NCBI RefSeq assembly: GCF_020740795.1 | Contig: NC_067285.1 | Coordinates: 39,964,511 to 40,028,510, forward strand | Length of the DNA: 64,000 nucleotides | Direction of reading: 5' to 3' | DNA from: Apus apus | Taxonomy: Eukaryota > Chordata > Aves > Apodiformes > Apodidae | Part shown: piece after piece, positions 47,161 through 59,702 of the stretch | Position numbering within the stretch: the stretch's first letter is position 1 | Layout: the number at the start of each line of letters is the position of its first letter | The notes under the pieces: generated by a model | What the model saw: the letters and a program-made list of their open reading frames with translations, nothing else | Databases searched by the model: none | Told to the model about the DNA's origin: nothing | Program-made: the position numbers and the translations under genes

Positions 47161-50100
47161 CAGCCTCTTCATCCTCTCCAACGAGACCGTCAACATCTGG
47201 AGCCACCTGCTCGGCTTCGTCCTCTTCTTCACGCTGGGGATCTACGACCTGACGGCCGTTCTGCCCGCCGCCGGCGCCTCCCGGGAGGACTTTGTCATCT
47301 GCTCCGTCTGCCTCTTCTGCTTCCAGGTAAGGGGATTGCCTGCCCTGGGGGGGAGCTGCCTGGTGAGGTGTGGGTACCCCCCAGGGGTGCCCCCCTTTGA
47401 GGAGGAGAGAGTTAAATCCCACTGGAAGTGCTCCCCCCCACCCCCCCCCCAGCCCTCCCCACGTTGTGTGTGTGTCGGGGTGCAGAGGGAAATGGTCTCT
47501 TGGTCAGACCTAGGATCACAGAACGGTTTGGGTTGGAGGAGACCTCTCAAGACCATCGAGTCAACCCTGGCCTGGAGTGTTTCCAGGGGTGGGGCTTCTA
47601 CCACCTCTGTGGGCAGCCTGGGGCAGTGTTTCACCGTTTGTAAAATAAAATATGTCTTCCTTGTATGTAGCCTCAGTCTCTCCTCTTTTACTTTGGAGCT
47701 ATCACCCCTTGCCCTGTCACTACAGGCACTGCTGGAAAGTCTGTCCTCACCTTTCTTACAGGGCCCCTGTTGAAAGGCCAACTGGGAGAAAAGCATGTTT
47801 GACATTGCATTGCTTTTAGAGGTGACTGACGAGCTCCCTGGTTGGGTTGATTTTGACCTGTTTAATAGATGGAATAAATGAAGGAGGAGTGAGCACAGCT
47901 GGTGTAGGGGAAAGGCTGTGAGAAACAGTTGTCCCAGGCCAGGTTTACAGCTTCAGCTGGGGTTCAGGAGTGTCTGATGTGGCTCCCAGGCAGCACCAAC
48001 TGCTGCTGGAAAGGGTCACCCACCAGAACACGAGAACCAGCCACAGTCTGATGCTGGTCAGGAGCAGCAGCAGGGCTTGATATTCCAGCTTTTTACCTTC
48101 TCCTTCAGATGAAATCTGTTCTCAGCAGACTTCAGGTGTGTCATTATCTGACCACAGAATGTCCTGGGAAGTAGGCTTGTGCCTAAAAAGTATGAAGAGG
48201 GCTGTAAATGTTACCTGAGGAGTAGCTTGCAGCGCTAGAAGAAAACTCCCTTGCTGACTTGGAAAGCACTTGTGCTCTTCCCTCCTCCTGAGGGTTGCTG
48301 AGACACACAACATTTCTCAGGGAAAAATGAGAATGTTTCCAGGCTCTGGCAGCCCGGAAGCAAAGAAGTGGTGTGGGTGTAGTTTAATTTCTTGTGTGTT
48401 CCCTCAGGAAAAGAAGGTGGGTGCCAAGGGCAGATCTGGGCTTTGGTTTCTGCTTGAATTCATTGTCCCTGTGCAGATGTGGCCCTGCTCCCTTGCCTGC
48501 TGACTCCTTGCTGGCCCTCACAGCCTAGGCCTCAGCAGCCCCATGGTTTGAGCTGGACAGCTTGGGGTTGTCACAGCTTGCCAAGTTGTCTTTTCCTCCT
48601 TCCACCTGCCAGAGCAGTTTACCTTAGCTTCTGTTGGTTACCAGCAGAAGGAATCGTTACCTACGCCAGGTTGCACAGCAGGGCAGGTAACTGGATTGAT
48701 GACGTGCTCTTAAGCTTCAGCGTTGCAGCCTGCTCTGCTCCCTCTTCGTTTTTAAGACCTTAACAGATCCTTTCTTGGAACACCTGCCTAGGTCTGCATG
48801 CTCTGCTCAGTTGGGTATCACCTGTTCTGCTGCCACCGCTCCGAGAAGACCAGCCGGCGCTGGATGGCCTTGGACTACGCAGGCATTTCCATTGGGATCC
48901 TGGGCTGCTACGTGTCTGGGGTGTTTTATGCATTTTATTGTAACAATGTAAGTTGGAAGCCTTTGTTCTTGCCCTCTTCGGTGCCTGTGGTCTCGCTGTG
49001 ATGCCCTAGGAAGGGGGTGCATGGAAGGACATCCACACGGGACGTCGGTCGGGAGGCAGAGATGGGAACTGAAACAAGTTCCTTCTGACAGTGGCAGTAA
49101 CACTGCTTGCTGGCGTGACAGGCAGAGGCAGGTCTTTCTTTCAAGCTGCAGATCACACAAGCCTCAAGAAAATATTTACATTTATACCAAGTCAGGTTAA
49201 ACTTCACAGGTCCCACTTTGGTCAAACGTAGGAGGTTGATTATGGGATGTGTCCCCATCGCAAGTAAATGAAACGATTCCCACTAGATAAGCTTGCTTCT
49301 GCCTCTTGTAAGCTATGAGTCCCCTTCCAAGGCCTGGATTGCATCCATGCCTGCAGTGGGTACAGCAGGCAGGTACTGGAACCAGGCTGCTGGGGCAGAG
49401 GTGGATTTAAAACGTTTTGCCAAAGGCTCTGACTGGAACAAGTGGCACTGTGCCAGGTGGAGCTGAGCAGTTGTGTTCCTTCCCCCTCCCTGTCAGTGGA
49501 GAAATACAAGTCCCTTCATTCCAGCCCCATCATTTGTGCTGGCAGCAGTGACAGATTTGAAAACCCATTACATTCAGCAATTCACATTGCCCCACCCAGA
49601 GCTGACTTTTTACATGCATGGAGAGAACACCCACAAACTGGCTTTTGTTTCCTCTTTTCCCCCCCAGTACTGGCGTCAGGTGTATTTAATCACTGTGCTG
49701 GCAATGATCTTGGCAGTGTTTTTTGCTCAGATTCACCCCAGTTACCTCACCCAGCAGTGGCACAGGCTGCGTTCCATCATCTTTTGCTCAGTGTCTGGAT
49801 ATGGAATTATTCCCACCATCCACTGGGTTTGGCTCAACGGCGGCGTCGGGGCATCTATTGTACAGGTAAGAGGAACAAAAAAAGAGGAGGGGGGGGGGAA
49901 AAAAGGAAATAGGATTCCCTTTTGCTTTTCACTTGCCATCTTCTTTCAGCCCTTTTGCACTTTGGGAAATGAGGAGGAAGGAAAGGAACTAAAATGTCTT
50001 TAGGCACAGAATTCTTCCAGGCGATACAGGCAGATGCAAGCACTTAGAAAGTTACTGAGAAGCAGTTAAGTGGGTTGAGTAGATTAAATCTGCTTTATCA

Positions 50101-51862
50101 TGAAAGGCTGGATACAAACTTGCCTGATCCTATCTGCCTGCGACAGAGCAGCCTGTGTGGGAGGGCCACACCCTTGCTCAGCCTGGGGAGAGGGGCAGGA
50201 GCTGGGGTGGCTGCCGCGTGGGAAGCAGCCTGACAGGCTCTAGGAGTGCTCGGGGCTGTCCCCCTCCACAGTTCCCCTCCACAGTTCCAGAGGAGAGAGG
50301 GAGTTCCCAGAGACATGGGTGATATGGTTACTTGCTTTCTCTTGAGTTTCCTGGGTTGGCAGCAAAAAAAATCAGTATTTGCCTGCTCAGTTTTTTGTCT
50401 CTCAGGCAGCCCTTGTTTAACATCACGGGGAATTTGCTGAACTCTTTACTGTTCTCGTTGTACTGCTTGGAGTTATGCTCTGAAAAACACAGCAGCACAG
50501 GAGAGCTGGTGACAGTCAAGTCCCAGGGTGAGAAGCCCAGACATCATTGCAGTTACCCAGGGACCCAACATGTGCTGAATTCCTTCTTAGAGTGGGCAGT
50601 GACTCTGCCCTGCTGGAGGACTGTCCCTTGGGGACAAAGTTAACCCAGCTCCTGTTGATGAATGTCCAAGAGCAACATTTATGAGCTTACCTAGTCTTTA
50701 GCCAGGGTACTTATCCCTGGCCATCAGGTCACCAGATAAAACAGGAGCTGTCACCCCCCATCTTCCCCCATGTAGTTTCTCCTGGTGTAGCAGACCCACA
50801 GGAGTGGTATGCATTTTGTTTCCAAACTTCAGAAAAATGCTCCACTTCTGGTAACCAAACTTGCTGTTAAGGACGAAGCAGCTGGTGAATGGGTTGCCTG
50901 GTTATTTGCCATCCAGGGGATGGGACTCCTGTGGCTTGGGTTCCAGTGACTGCAGTCCCAAGCAGTAAATGAGATTTTTCACCCAAGTCACCCTTTTCAC
51001 TTACCCTGGGCATTCTGCCTAAGGTGAGTGTGTTGGAAGATGTCCTTTCAGTGACAGGTTTCAAGTCTATGCAGGCTGCACAGAAACACTCAAGAGCTGT
51101 TGCCCTGAAGCAGGGAGCTCATGACAGAATAATTTGCTTCCCGTTCAGAATTGCTCAAACTATGGCATTTGCTTCCCTGTTGGATTTTGCTCATAGATCA
51201 GGCCCTGAAGTAAGATGCAGTTTTGTCATGCCTTTTTCATCTCTTTAGGGACTTTTTTGTTTTTCTATTTTTACCTTCCAGCAGAACAGGAGACCTTCCT
51301 TTTCTTTTGCAGGAGTTTGCTCCACGGGTAGTTGTCATGTACTTCATCGCTGCTGTAGCTTTTCTCTTCTATATTTCCAAAGTTCCAGAGAGATACTTCC
51401 CAGGTAGGAAATTCTCTTCTGGGGTATTTTTTTTTTCCTGCAGTTAAGCTTCCTGCAGTTTCAGGGTCCTTGCTGTGAGTCCTAAACTTCCTGTGAGAGG
51501 ACAGGCTGAGAGTGGAAGTATTCTCATCCAGAGTAAAATGTTGTATCTATATCAAAAGAAGGCAGACAACTTCTGATCAAGTTTGTTGAAGAACTCTGGC
51601 TGCCTCCCAGCAAATGGGAGTGTCTAGTTGAGCTTTGGAGGAGACTGATTGCTAATTGCATTGCACAAGTTACTGCTGAAATGAACAGCTTAACCACTTG
51701 CCTTCTTTTTCCCCTGCAGGACAGCTGAACTACCTCGGCTCAAGCCACCAAGTGTGGCACATCCTTGCAGTGGTGATGCTGTATTGGTGGCATCAATCCA
51801 TGGTGTACATCATGCAATACAGACACAGCAAGCCCTGTCCTGAGTACATCACAGACTTGTGA
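46890..51862 (+). CDS. PAQR3: Progestin and adipoQ receptor family member 3 (RKTG)
   Basis: Six coding exons: 46,890-47,074, 47,164-47,326, 48,792-48,947, 49,668-49,865, 51,313-51,403 and 51,720-51,862. All introns are GT-AG, phases join cleanly and the product is 311 residues, the length of human PAQR3. The ATG has A at -3 and opens MQQKLLRSAHSIELG, as in the family. PAQR signatures are intact: E69-x2-N72-x-W74-x-H76, S122-x3-H126 with D144, and H274-x3-H278, the zinc-site positions of adiponectin receptors. About seven hydrophobic helices lie near residues 76-95, 105-127, 140-163, 171-190, 203-222, 238-256 and 276-296. Known role: Golgi membrane protein that traps Raf kinases, dampening ERK signalling, and anchors SCAP/SREBP. 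Intron 1 is only 89 bases; intron 2 carries a CR1. Confidence 0.97.
47511..47762 (-). mobile_element. CR1 LINE 3' fragment in PAQR3 intron 2
   Basis: Reverse-complement CR1: the minus-strand frame reads SACSDRARGDSSKVKEERLR, then HCPRLPTEVVEAPPLETL, followed by the 3'UTR ending at the GATCACAGAACGG-type terminus near 47,511. It is 5'-truncated and antisense to PAQR3. Confidence 0.9.
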
Positions 51863-51969
51863 GTGAAGGTATAGCAGCTTACATACTCGTTGGAGTAAGA
51901 TATTCTAACTAGTACAGGGTTAAATAATCCTGCACTTCACTTGTCACATGCTTCAGTCAACCTCTTAAT

Positions 51970-52092
51970 TACAGAATTGCCTTGGTTGGAAAAGACCTTC
52001 AAGATCATCAAGTCCAACTGTTAACACAACAATGACAAGTCCTTAACTAAACATCCCTAAATGATATGTCTGTAGCACTCTTAAATACCCCC
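51970..52092 (-). mobile_element. CR1 3' tail, first of a related pair
   Basis: CAGAATTGCCTTGGTTGGAA with the following AAGACCTTCAAGATCATCAA is the reverse complement of a CR1 3' end. It is about 120 bases long and antisense to PAQR3. A closely similar fragment sits at 52,922-53,050. Confidence 0.85.
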
Positions 52093-52921
52093 AGGGAGGG
52101 TGACTTCAGCTGCCCCGAAGAAAATGCTGATGGGTATAATAACTTGCTTGTGAAAAACAAGAGAGTAGTGACCTTGATGCCAGGCACTGCTTGCCCACAG
52201 GCTGGGTTGTGTGAGGCTCCAGGGGGCTGCACTGCCCTTGAGCAGTTTCAGAGCAGTCTGTAGGGAGACCTGCCAGATCCCTTTGAATCCCACTATTTTA
52301 ATAGCCTCCAGCAGTCATTAGTATTCATTCCTAAGTAGACTTTACCTCAGGCTTTTGTCAGGTTTTCAGCCTACTGATCAGGATTCTTTGAAAATCAGGT
52401 TTAGAGTTGGTCATTTCAGATGCACAGGAAGTGACTAAACCTGTTTCCTGACTGTATTTCAGAGGCATTGCCATGAAATTCCTGACTTCGAGGGTCTGAT
52501 GAGCTATGAAGTTAAGCACTGAGGCAGTTGCCTTTCTGGAGGTCTGGGCTGTTCCCTGCTTTCTGGGATGATAAAGAGTTTTGAAAATACCGACAGCATT
52601 GCCCAGGATCTGACCTTCATTTCCTGTTCTGCAATCAAGTACAAAACAGGACTCCCTGCAGTGGGACAGCAGAGAGGTGGGCTGTGGGACTCAGTGTTGG
52701 GATCACAGCAGCATTTGTTTGGCTTGGGAATCACAACAGAAGTAAGAACCTTTGCAAAGCTCATGCATGTGCATAATTAAGAAACAGCTCCTGACAGGGG
52801 GCTTGTAGAGTTACTGTGGGACCTGGTTTGGGATCTAAACCACAGCTGGACTGCACATTGGATCCTTCAGCCTTTGGCTGATGTGCTTACACATCAGCAT
52901 TGTGACACTAACATATAAAAT

Positions 52922-53050
52922 TGCAGAATTGCCTTGGTTGGAAAAGACCTTCAAGATCATCAATTCCAACTGTTAACCTAACGGTGACAAGTCCTTAACT
53001 AAACAATATCCCTAAGTACTATGTCTGTATCACTCTTAAATACCTCCAGT
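52922..53050 (-). mobile_element. CR1 3' tail, second of a related pair
   Basis: Same subfamily and orientation as 51,970-52,092, about 950 bases downstream. The two differ by a handful of substitutions and small indels, share the same 3' end and break off at nearly the same 5' point. Confidence 0.85.
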
Positions 53051-54783
53051 GGACTCTTTTTACTTCCCTGGACAAGCTCTTTTTCTGGAAGGTAAAAGCA
53101 CGTGTCATCCCCTATGACTTTCTCTTCCTTTCAGATCTTAAAAAATTGCCCCCTTCTCCCAATATGGGCAGTGCCATCACTTCAAATACTTTGTCTAGAT
53201 TCCTCTGGCAATTTGGAATTAGTATTCTAAAATATTTCAGGAGTAGCACTAAGCCTGTATGTTCATGTTTGCTACTATCTTGCAAACAGTGGAGCTGCTA
53301 AGAATTTTTTTTAAAGTGACTTTTGTTTAATGGGAGGAAATAACACCCCCCAAGTAGTGAACCTGCCGTGGATTCAAATCACTGAACTTTGGCCTTTTAC
53401 TTTGTGCTGTGTTGTACTGTACCTGCAGACTTTGTTCCTGAAAGGGACTGATGGCCACAAGATCCCCACAGGAAAAAGGCTGCCCTGTGTTTGAGAATCC
53501 GTCCTGAAACCATCTCTTACAACCTCAATGCTGGGGAGACAAAATGCACAGATTATTAAATAGCTGTAGCTCAGCATGATTAACCTCAGTGGGTGCCATT
53601 TTTTCAAACAGGATTGTAGCTAGCTGGAATTTTTGGGTTAGAATCAACATTTTCTGAGTGGCTTCCATGTAGCAGCTGTGCTCGTGTTTACAGCAGCGTT
53701 GAGCAGCAGCAGGTAACACTGCTGCTTTGCTTGCCTCAAGATGCTGTTATGACTTAATCCCAACTGGTTCAATTTTGGGGCCAGAGCTGTTGAAGAACGT
53801 GCCTGCATCTGCACAGCTCACATTGGAGAGGAGAGACATCCCAACACCCCTCCTTGGACCACAGGCCAAACCTTCTGTTCAGGGTTACAAACTGTCCAAG
53901 CTGATCACACTTCAGCCCCACCTTACCCGCAGCCTTCCACAGGGGCCTTCCTGGCTTCTTCTCTCCTGGCCTCGTGACAACCAGCTCAGCACACACCAGG
54001 GGAGCCTGGCAAGGTTTCAAAGCCCTCATCTTACCCCCCAGGCCAGCTGCAGCAGGCACGAGAAGCCTGTGATGAAATGTGGGCCTTGCTAATGCTGCTG
54101 TGCTGCTGCCACTCCTCTCGGGCAGGGTTTCCCCGGGATGGGGTGTAGAGTACACAGAAGGGGAGAGGCTGGCTGCTGCCAGTGCCCTCCTTGGGGTGGG
54201 CAGGCTGCTCCCTGGGCCTGGCCCTGGGCCAGGAGTGTCCTAAGGAGCTGGGGGACAGTGATGGACACAGGCTGCAGGGCACCAGTTCCCTGTGCTGGGA
54301 GTGATGCTGCCTGGCTGTTAAGTAGAGGGGGTGGGCTTGGCTTATTTTGTTTCCCCAACTCTACTAACAAGTAGTGGCAAGAACTGACTTTGCATTTAAG
54401 ACTCAACTCCCAGACCTTTGGGCCTTTCAGTGTACACACCGTTTTGGTTTTTTGTTTTTTTTTTTTTTTTTCTTCTTTTAAACTTGACAGCCAAGCAAGT
54501 TTCAAAGTGCACTAATTAACTACTACTGAAGCCTGACAAGGAACCTGTGAGTATTTAAGTTTGTTTCCAGTGTTGTGTGGACAATACTATTTGAAGAATG
54601 TGTGTTTGTGTACTGAAAGCACACTTGACTTTCTAGTTTGCTAATGTATTGGTTTTTTTAATGTAAACTAACTACTGTAGCAGTTTCCACTGGGTAAGGA
54701 AACTGGCTGCAAAGCTCTATGCTTTTATTACCCTGACAAAATTTATCAAGCTGCATGATGGTCTTCTATGTATATACTGAACC

Positions 54784-54793
54784 TGTAAATAAA
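54784..54793 (+). terminator. Candidate PAQR3 poly(A) signal overlapping a Pumilio element
   Basis: TGTAAATA and AATAAA overlap by four bases. The distance from the stop codon (about 2.9 kb) is normal for a vertebrate 3'UTR. Inferred from motifs only. Confidence 0.5.
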
Positions 54794-55720
54794 TTTCAGT
54801 TCATTTGCTGTTTACCTGGAGTTAACACCATCCTTGCAGCTCACGTAGTGAAGAGACAGATGGGAATTGCTCGACTGAGCCACTTTTATCCCATCCCCTG
54901 GGTTTTACATACAGAGACTGATGGTCTCAAGCATTATCAAGGCACAGATAGCAGGGCAGGTGCTCCAACTGCACTACTCAAGTGATGTGTGTGGTATATG
55001 CTGCTACTGGAACTTCTGGTTTTGGAGGAGCATCTCTAGATGAAGCTGCTGAGCTCAGCTGGGCAACCAACTACCTTTAGATCCAGATCTGTGTTTCCCC
55101 TGTGGATTTTCTCATACCAAAATTAGACTGGAATGGGCAACGGGCAGAAGACAGAGCAGCCAGGACACGAGCTCCTGTTGAGGAACTGAGTCCTGGTGCT
55201 GCTCCAGCTTCTCTTGATCACTTGCAGTCATACTCCAGCTTACCTGAAAAGTAAAATCAGTACAAGCAGCATCCAGAAAAACTGCTCTGGTAAACAGCTG
55301 CTAGATGGGGGTCAAATCACATTCCAATTTTGCCTGGAAGATGAGGTGCAGAACAAAATCTGGAGATTTTGGGAAGTGGATGTTAACATTCTGGCTAAGG
55401 CATAGGGAGCAAGCTGCAGTGCCTGCCTAGAAGCTGGAATGCAACCTTGCACAACCCTTCTGCAGGAAGGCTTTAAAGTGATTCTGAAGCTAAGGAGTTA
55501 AAAATAGAACATGATTAGCAGGTTTTTAACAAGTTGGACAAAGAAAGACGATTGGGCAGCAAATACAAGTATTTTAAAACCTTTTAAAGAAGAGTGAGAG
55601 GAGCCTACAGCCACAAAAAGCCACCAGTAGAAGCAGCATTGCTTAGAGTAAAGCCTAAATGGGAGAGCTCAAGAATGCAAATGTTTAAGGAGATCTGCAA
55701 AGTCACTGTTATCACCTTTG

Positions 55721-58700
55721 TTTATTTAGCAACTGCAAGTATTTTATGACATACATCAGTGCCACAAAAAAGTTAAAGTTCTCTGTTTAGTGGTACACAA
55801 AAAAAAAAAAAAGCTTTAGAAACTTGAAGTCTAACAGGAAGTGGAAGTGTAGGTCAGGAAAGTGCACTTAAAAGCTGAATGCCAGCAATTTAAAAATAGT
55901 TTTTATGCTCTTTTTAATATTTAAGTGATGCTTTAGTCACAGATTTAGCTATACACACCATTTCCTTGATTCTCCTTTCAAAATAAGCACTACAGAAAAG
56001 TGATGCAGCAGCCACCCCCTTGCACTTGTTTTTCTTTCACAGCTTTCACTCCTATTCACTCCCTCAAGTCACACGACAGTGATTGTGGCTGCTCTGTTAC
56101 TAAAAACACAGCAACTCCAAGAGATACATGATGTGTGCGAGCATGTGTATCTTTTATATATACTTTCCATATATAAAAATACACTATATAGTATAAAAAA
56201 AACTCCAGATAAACTTTTTTTTTTCTCTCACAGTAGTAAATATATCAACTTATTTTCACAGTACTTGGGTTTTACTAACTGGGATGCCCAGAGTGATTAA
56301 AAGTTCCTTCCTCCAAAGCTGGTACTGATGGGTCCTGCACTGGGCAGGGCAGCCAAGGCCACTGCACACACCAAGGCTGGTGGAGAGGCTGCAGAGAAAC
56401 GCAACCATCTGATTTTTCTGTCACTGACCACAACCCTTAGGGGCTTCTTTGTGCCTTTTGAAAGAATCCCTCCCTCAAGCAGCTGACTCTAAACAGCCTG
56501 TGGTCCAGTCGTTCAACACGCTGTCAAAACCCATGGATATTCTTGGAAGTGCCACCTCACCACTGCTGGCTTCACATGCCTAGTGCAGCAGGGTCTTCCC
56601 AGGTTCCAGGTAAGGTCACCATACACTCCACAGCAAGCAGAGACATGGCACTCACACCAAATATCAAGGCAAAGAGGCATCACATTCCCCCCAGGGTGCC
56701 ACCTTTTGTCTCTGTTGAAGGGTGGCTTTCAGCTGAAATGAAACTCAAACTTGGGTTTTGTTGTGTATGAACAATCCATGTCACACAAGCTCAGCTCAGT
56801 GAGACAGACCCATCTCTTTTCTGTCACAAGGGTGAAACAACTTTAACTCTAGAAACAAAAAAGTTACATTTAAGCAAAAACCTGTTTCGTAACTAGAATA
56901 CAAAGAAGGTTTATTAAGGCCACTAGAAAGCAAATCTCATTGGCCAGAACACCTCTGCAGCCAGAGGCATTACACCACTTTGGGAGTCACTTGGGTTTAG
57001 AGTTGGCTTTTATCTCATCTCTCAGCTGCTGTGGACAACCTCATATCAGCCTTCCTGTCCTGTGATACCACCACTGACAGATCCTCTGCCAAAACCCAAA
57101 CCACCCCGCCCCACAAAGCACACCTGTAGTGCTCCACAGCCTCAAAAAAGCCACCAAGCAAACACACTTCCTTCTGTTTTCATTTACCTGAACATTCAGG
57201 CCCACAGGAGACCTGCCCTGGGCAGCCACCTCTCCTGGCAGGTCCTGGAGCCAAGTCCCACTCCCATGCACCTCGTGAACTCTTGCCTCTGGCACAAAAC
57301 AGCCAAGCAAACCCTCAAGTTGCTTTTCCACCAGGGAAAGCAGCAGCTCGTGGCTTCCTCAAGGACTGGTTGCATTTCAGACCAGGGGGCAGTTGCCTGT
57401 TGTTTCTTCTCGTTCTGTTTCCACCCACCTGCCCCCCCCCTTGCCACATCACTCTCTTTAGGCAGGCAAGGACCAGCTGGGAAGGAAAGCACGGGAAGGC
57501 AGCTCATAAGCACGTGCAGAGAAAAAAAAAGGGGAAAACAAAAGACAGTTAACCTGAGTATCAGAAAATGCTACAAAACTTGGCGTGTGCTTCTTGCAGC
57601 CTTTGGCACAAAAAACCAGGTGAGAACAGTAGTAATAAAGCCTAGGAAACGCCTGTGCAAATAGAGTTGAGACATTTCTAGTCATAATCTCGTAAGAGCT
57701 TAATGTCTAAGCCTGGAAAAGGCTTTCTGAACCAAGCACAGCTGTAACAGTTCACTTCCACCCTGTGAGAAACATGAAAATGAGGAAGATAAAGGCAATG
57801 AAGGTGTACAGATATGGATGAGCTACTTTCAAATGCCACGACCAGGAGAAACCCTCTCACGTACATCCAATGGAGAGTTTGATCAAACCAACCCCTGAAG
57901 AAACCAAACAACTTGTTTTTAATGTGCTGTTTTCAGCCCATATTGTAAGGGATCCACGCCCACCCTCACACACCTCCGGATGACTGTATAACCAGCAAGA
58001 GACTTGGAACAAAAATGCCAAACCTTCAGTATTTCACTTTCCCTCGTGTGAAAGGGGACACACATGGGGACACGCAACCACAAATGCTTACATCCCCCAT
58101 GTGTAGGCATCCAATTCCTTCTCAGCACTCAGGAGAGCAGGACAGAAAGTTGAAACAACAGAGAGAAACTGCCTCCTTCCACTTCTCCTTTCAGATTGCC
58201 AGGGAGAACAGGCAGACCAAGGGGCCTGCTCTGCAGAGGGTGCAGGTGGCTCAGCAGCACAGAGGGGCCGTCCCAGCTGCGTCACGGAGCCACATCTTGT
58301 CTTCGACGTGTCTGGTCACATCTCCTTGCCCAGCACCCCTGGGCTCCAGCCTGGAGCCAGGTTTCCTGCACTGATGTCCCCGAGGTACCGTGTGGTGGGA
58401 CAGAAATTCTGTCCTTAAGGCATCGTGGTGGGAAAGGCAGCTCTAGGTGCAGTGGGGGATCAGCTTCTGCAGACTCACTGCTGCTGTCCCCCCAAGCCAG
58501 TCCAGGGGCAGAGAAGTTTCTTCAAAGCTCAGTGTGTGTAGCAAAACTTTCTTATCAAATACACATTAAGTACAAGAATAGATTCATCAGAACTCAAAAA
58601 GAACATGAGGTTACAGCCATTTCATAGCATTATTCTTGTTTTAAAAAAAACAACAGGTTTGAAAGAACACACGTTTTCTTCGCAATAAAAATCCGAGAAG

Positions 58701-59702
58701 AAAGAAGTATTTTCAGACACAAATCCCAGTGAAATTAATCCAATGGTTGCATCTCACAGTCAGCTGTCATCTGAAATACCCCTAGGTGCCAAATTATTTC
58801 CTCATGTAAACCAGCCTCTCTCTCTTCCCAGCCTACCGAGCAGTTTTCAAAGTGCTGCCAACACTGGCTGCGTCCCTGCTGGTTTACTCCCCTACATCCA
58901 GGTTTTGTGTCTCCCAAACCATGAGAATTCTCTGTCTCTCTCATTCTAACTCTGAGCTTCCAGTTTGCTATTTTGCATTAATGGCACTTTAAAAAAAAAA
59001 AAATATAATTGAATGTTTAGGCACACAAAAAAATCATCTGCCTTTCATCTTCCCAGCTGCATAGATGTCTACTAGGTCCCAAGCCACAGCTGTGCTCTGG
59101 AATTCTGGGCCACAGCCCCTTGAGGACTTGGCTTCTTTATTTTCAAGATTAATACACGTAGTTTTCATCTAGGAAGCAAAAGACTTGACTATTTCCAGCA
59201 GACCCATCTGGATATTAGTCCGTTTTGGTTCTTAGGTCTGCTGTGACTGAGACACAAAGAACCACCTCAGCTCCATCATCCCACTTTGTTTCGTGGCAAA
59301 TGCTGCCCGTGTGATCCCTGCCCGACCCCCTCCCTCCACCTCACGAGACTGAAAAGGCAGCTCAAAAGTGCAGAATGTCAGTCTGTTCCAGGGCCCGAAG
59401 TCAGTGACAGACCAGGATGCAGATCTGATTTCTCCTGTCACTCTGGGAGCCATTTGTCATCACAGAATGATGCTCCTGGTTTGTTCGGGGGGGGGGGGGG
59501 GGTGTTTGTGTTTCTACTTTTCCACAAAAACCAACAGAAATTTGCCATCATTCTGAATTTCACGCCACACGCTGGCCGGGCCTTCTCCAACCTGGGTCCC
59601 TGTCTATTCGACCAGGTAAATTACTCCACTAATTAATACCTCTATGAAGTAACTCAGAGAGGTGGAGGAGAGGGGGGGTGGGGCAGAAGCCATCGGAAGC
59701 GT
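55721..59702 (-). other. BMP2K: Probable BMP2K 3'UTR and convergent intergenic sequence
   Basis: Downstream of the BMP2K stop on the minus strand no coding signal is seen. AATAAA signals on the minus strand occur at 59,136-59,141, 56,910-56,915 and 55,721-55,726, so the 3'UTR could be about 0.6, 2.8 or 4 kb long. A 16-base homopolymer (G on plus, C in the transcript) lies at 59,487-59,502 and an A run (T in the transcript) near 58,991-59,003. Which signal is used cannot be decided here; the farthest would leave under 1 kb to the PAQR3 end. Confidence 0.4.

Larger units (their letters stand above)
51863..54815 (+). other. PAQR3: Probable PAQR3 3'UTR
   Basis: No further coding signal follows the stop codon. 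A canonical AATAAA at 54,788-54,793 lies in a TGTAAATAAATTTCAG context with T-rich sequence after it, and is the best poly(A) signal I see. Its first bases overlap TGTAAATA (54,784-54,791), a Pumilio recognition element. Two antisense CR1 tails and a poly(T) tract (about 54,447-54,470) lie inside. Earlier termination is possible, so the right boundary is inferred. Confidence 0.5.

Noticed and set aside
46472-47773. 433-codon plus-strand frame running from the minisatellite through PAQR3 exon 1 into intron 2
   Set aside because: It is in a different frame from PAQR3 and made of repeat-derived Gly/Lys/Arg sequence, then splice-site and intron sequence. The PAQR3 frame is clearly the coding one.
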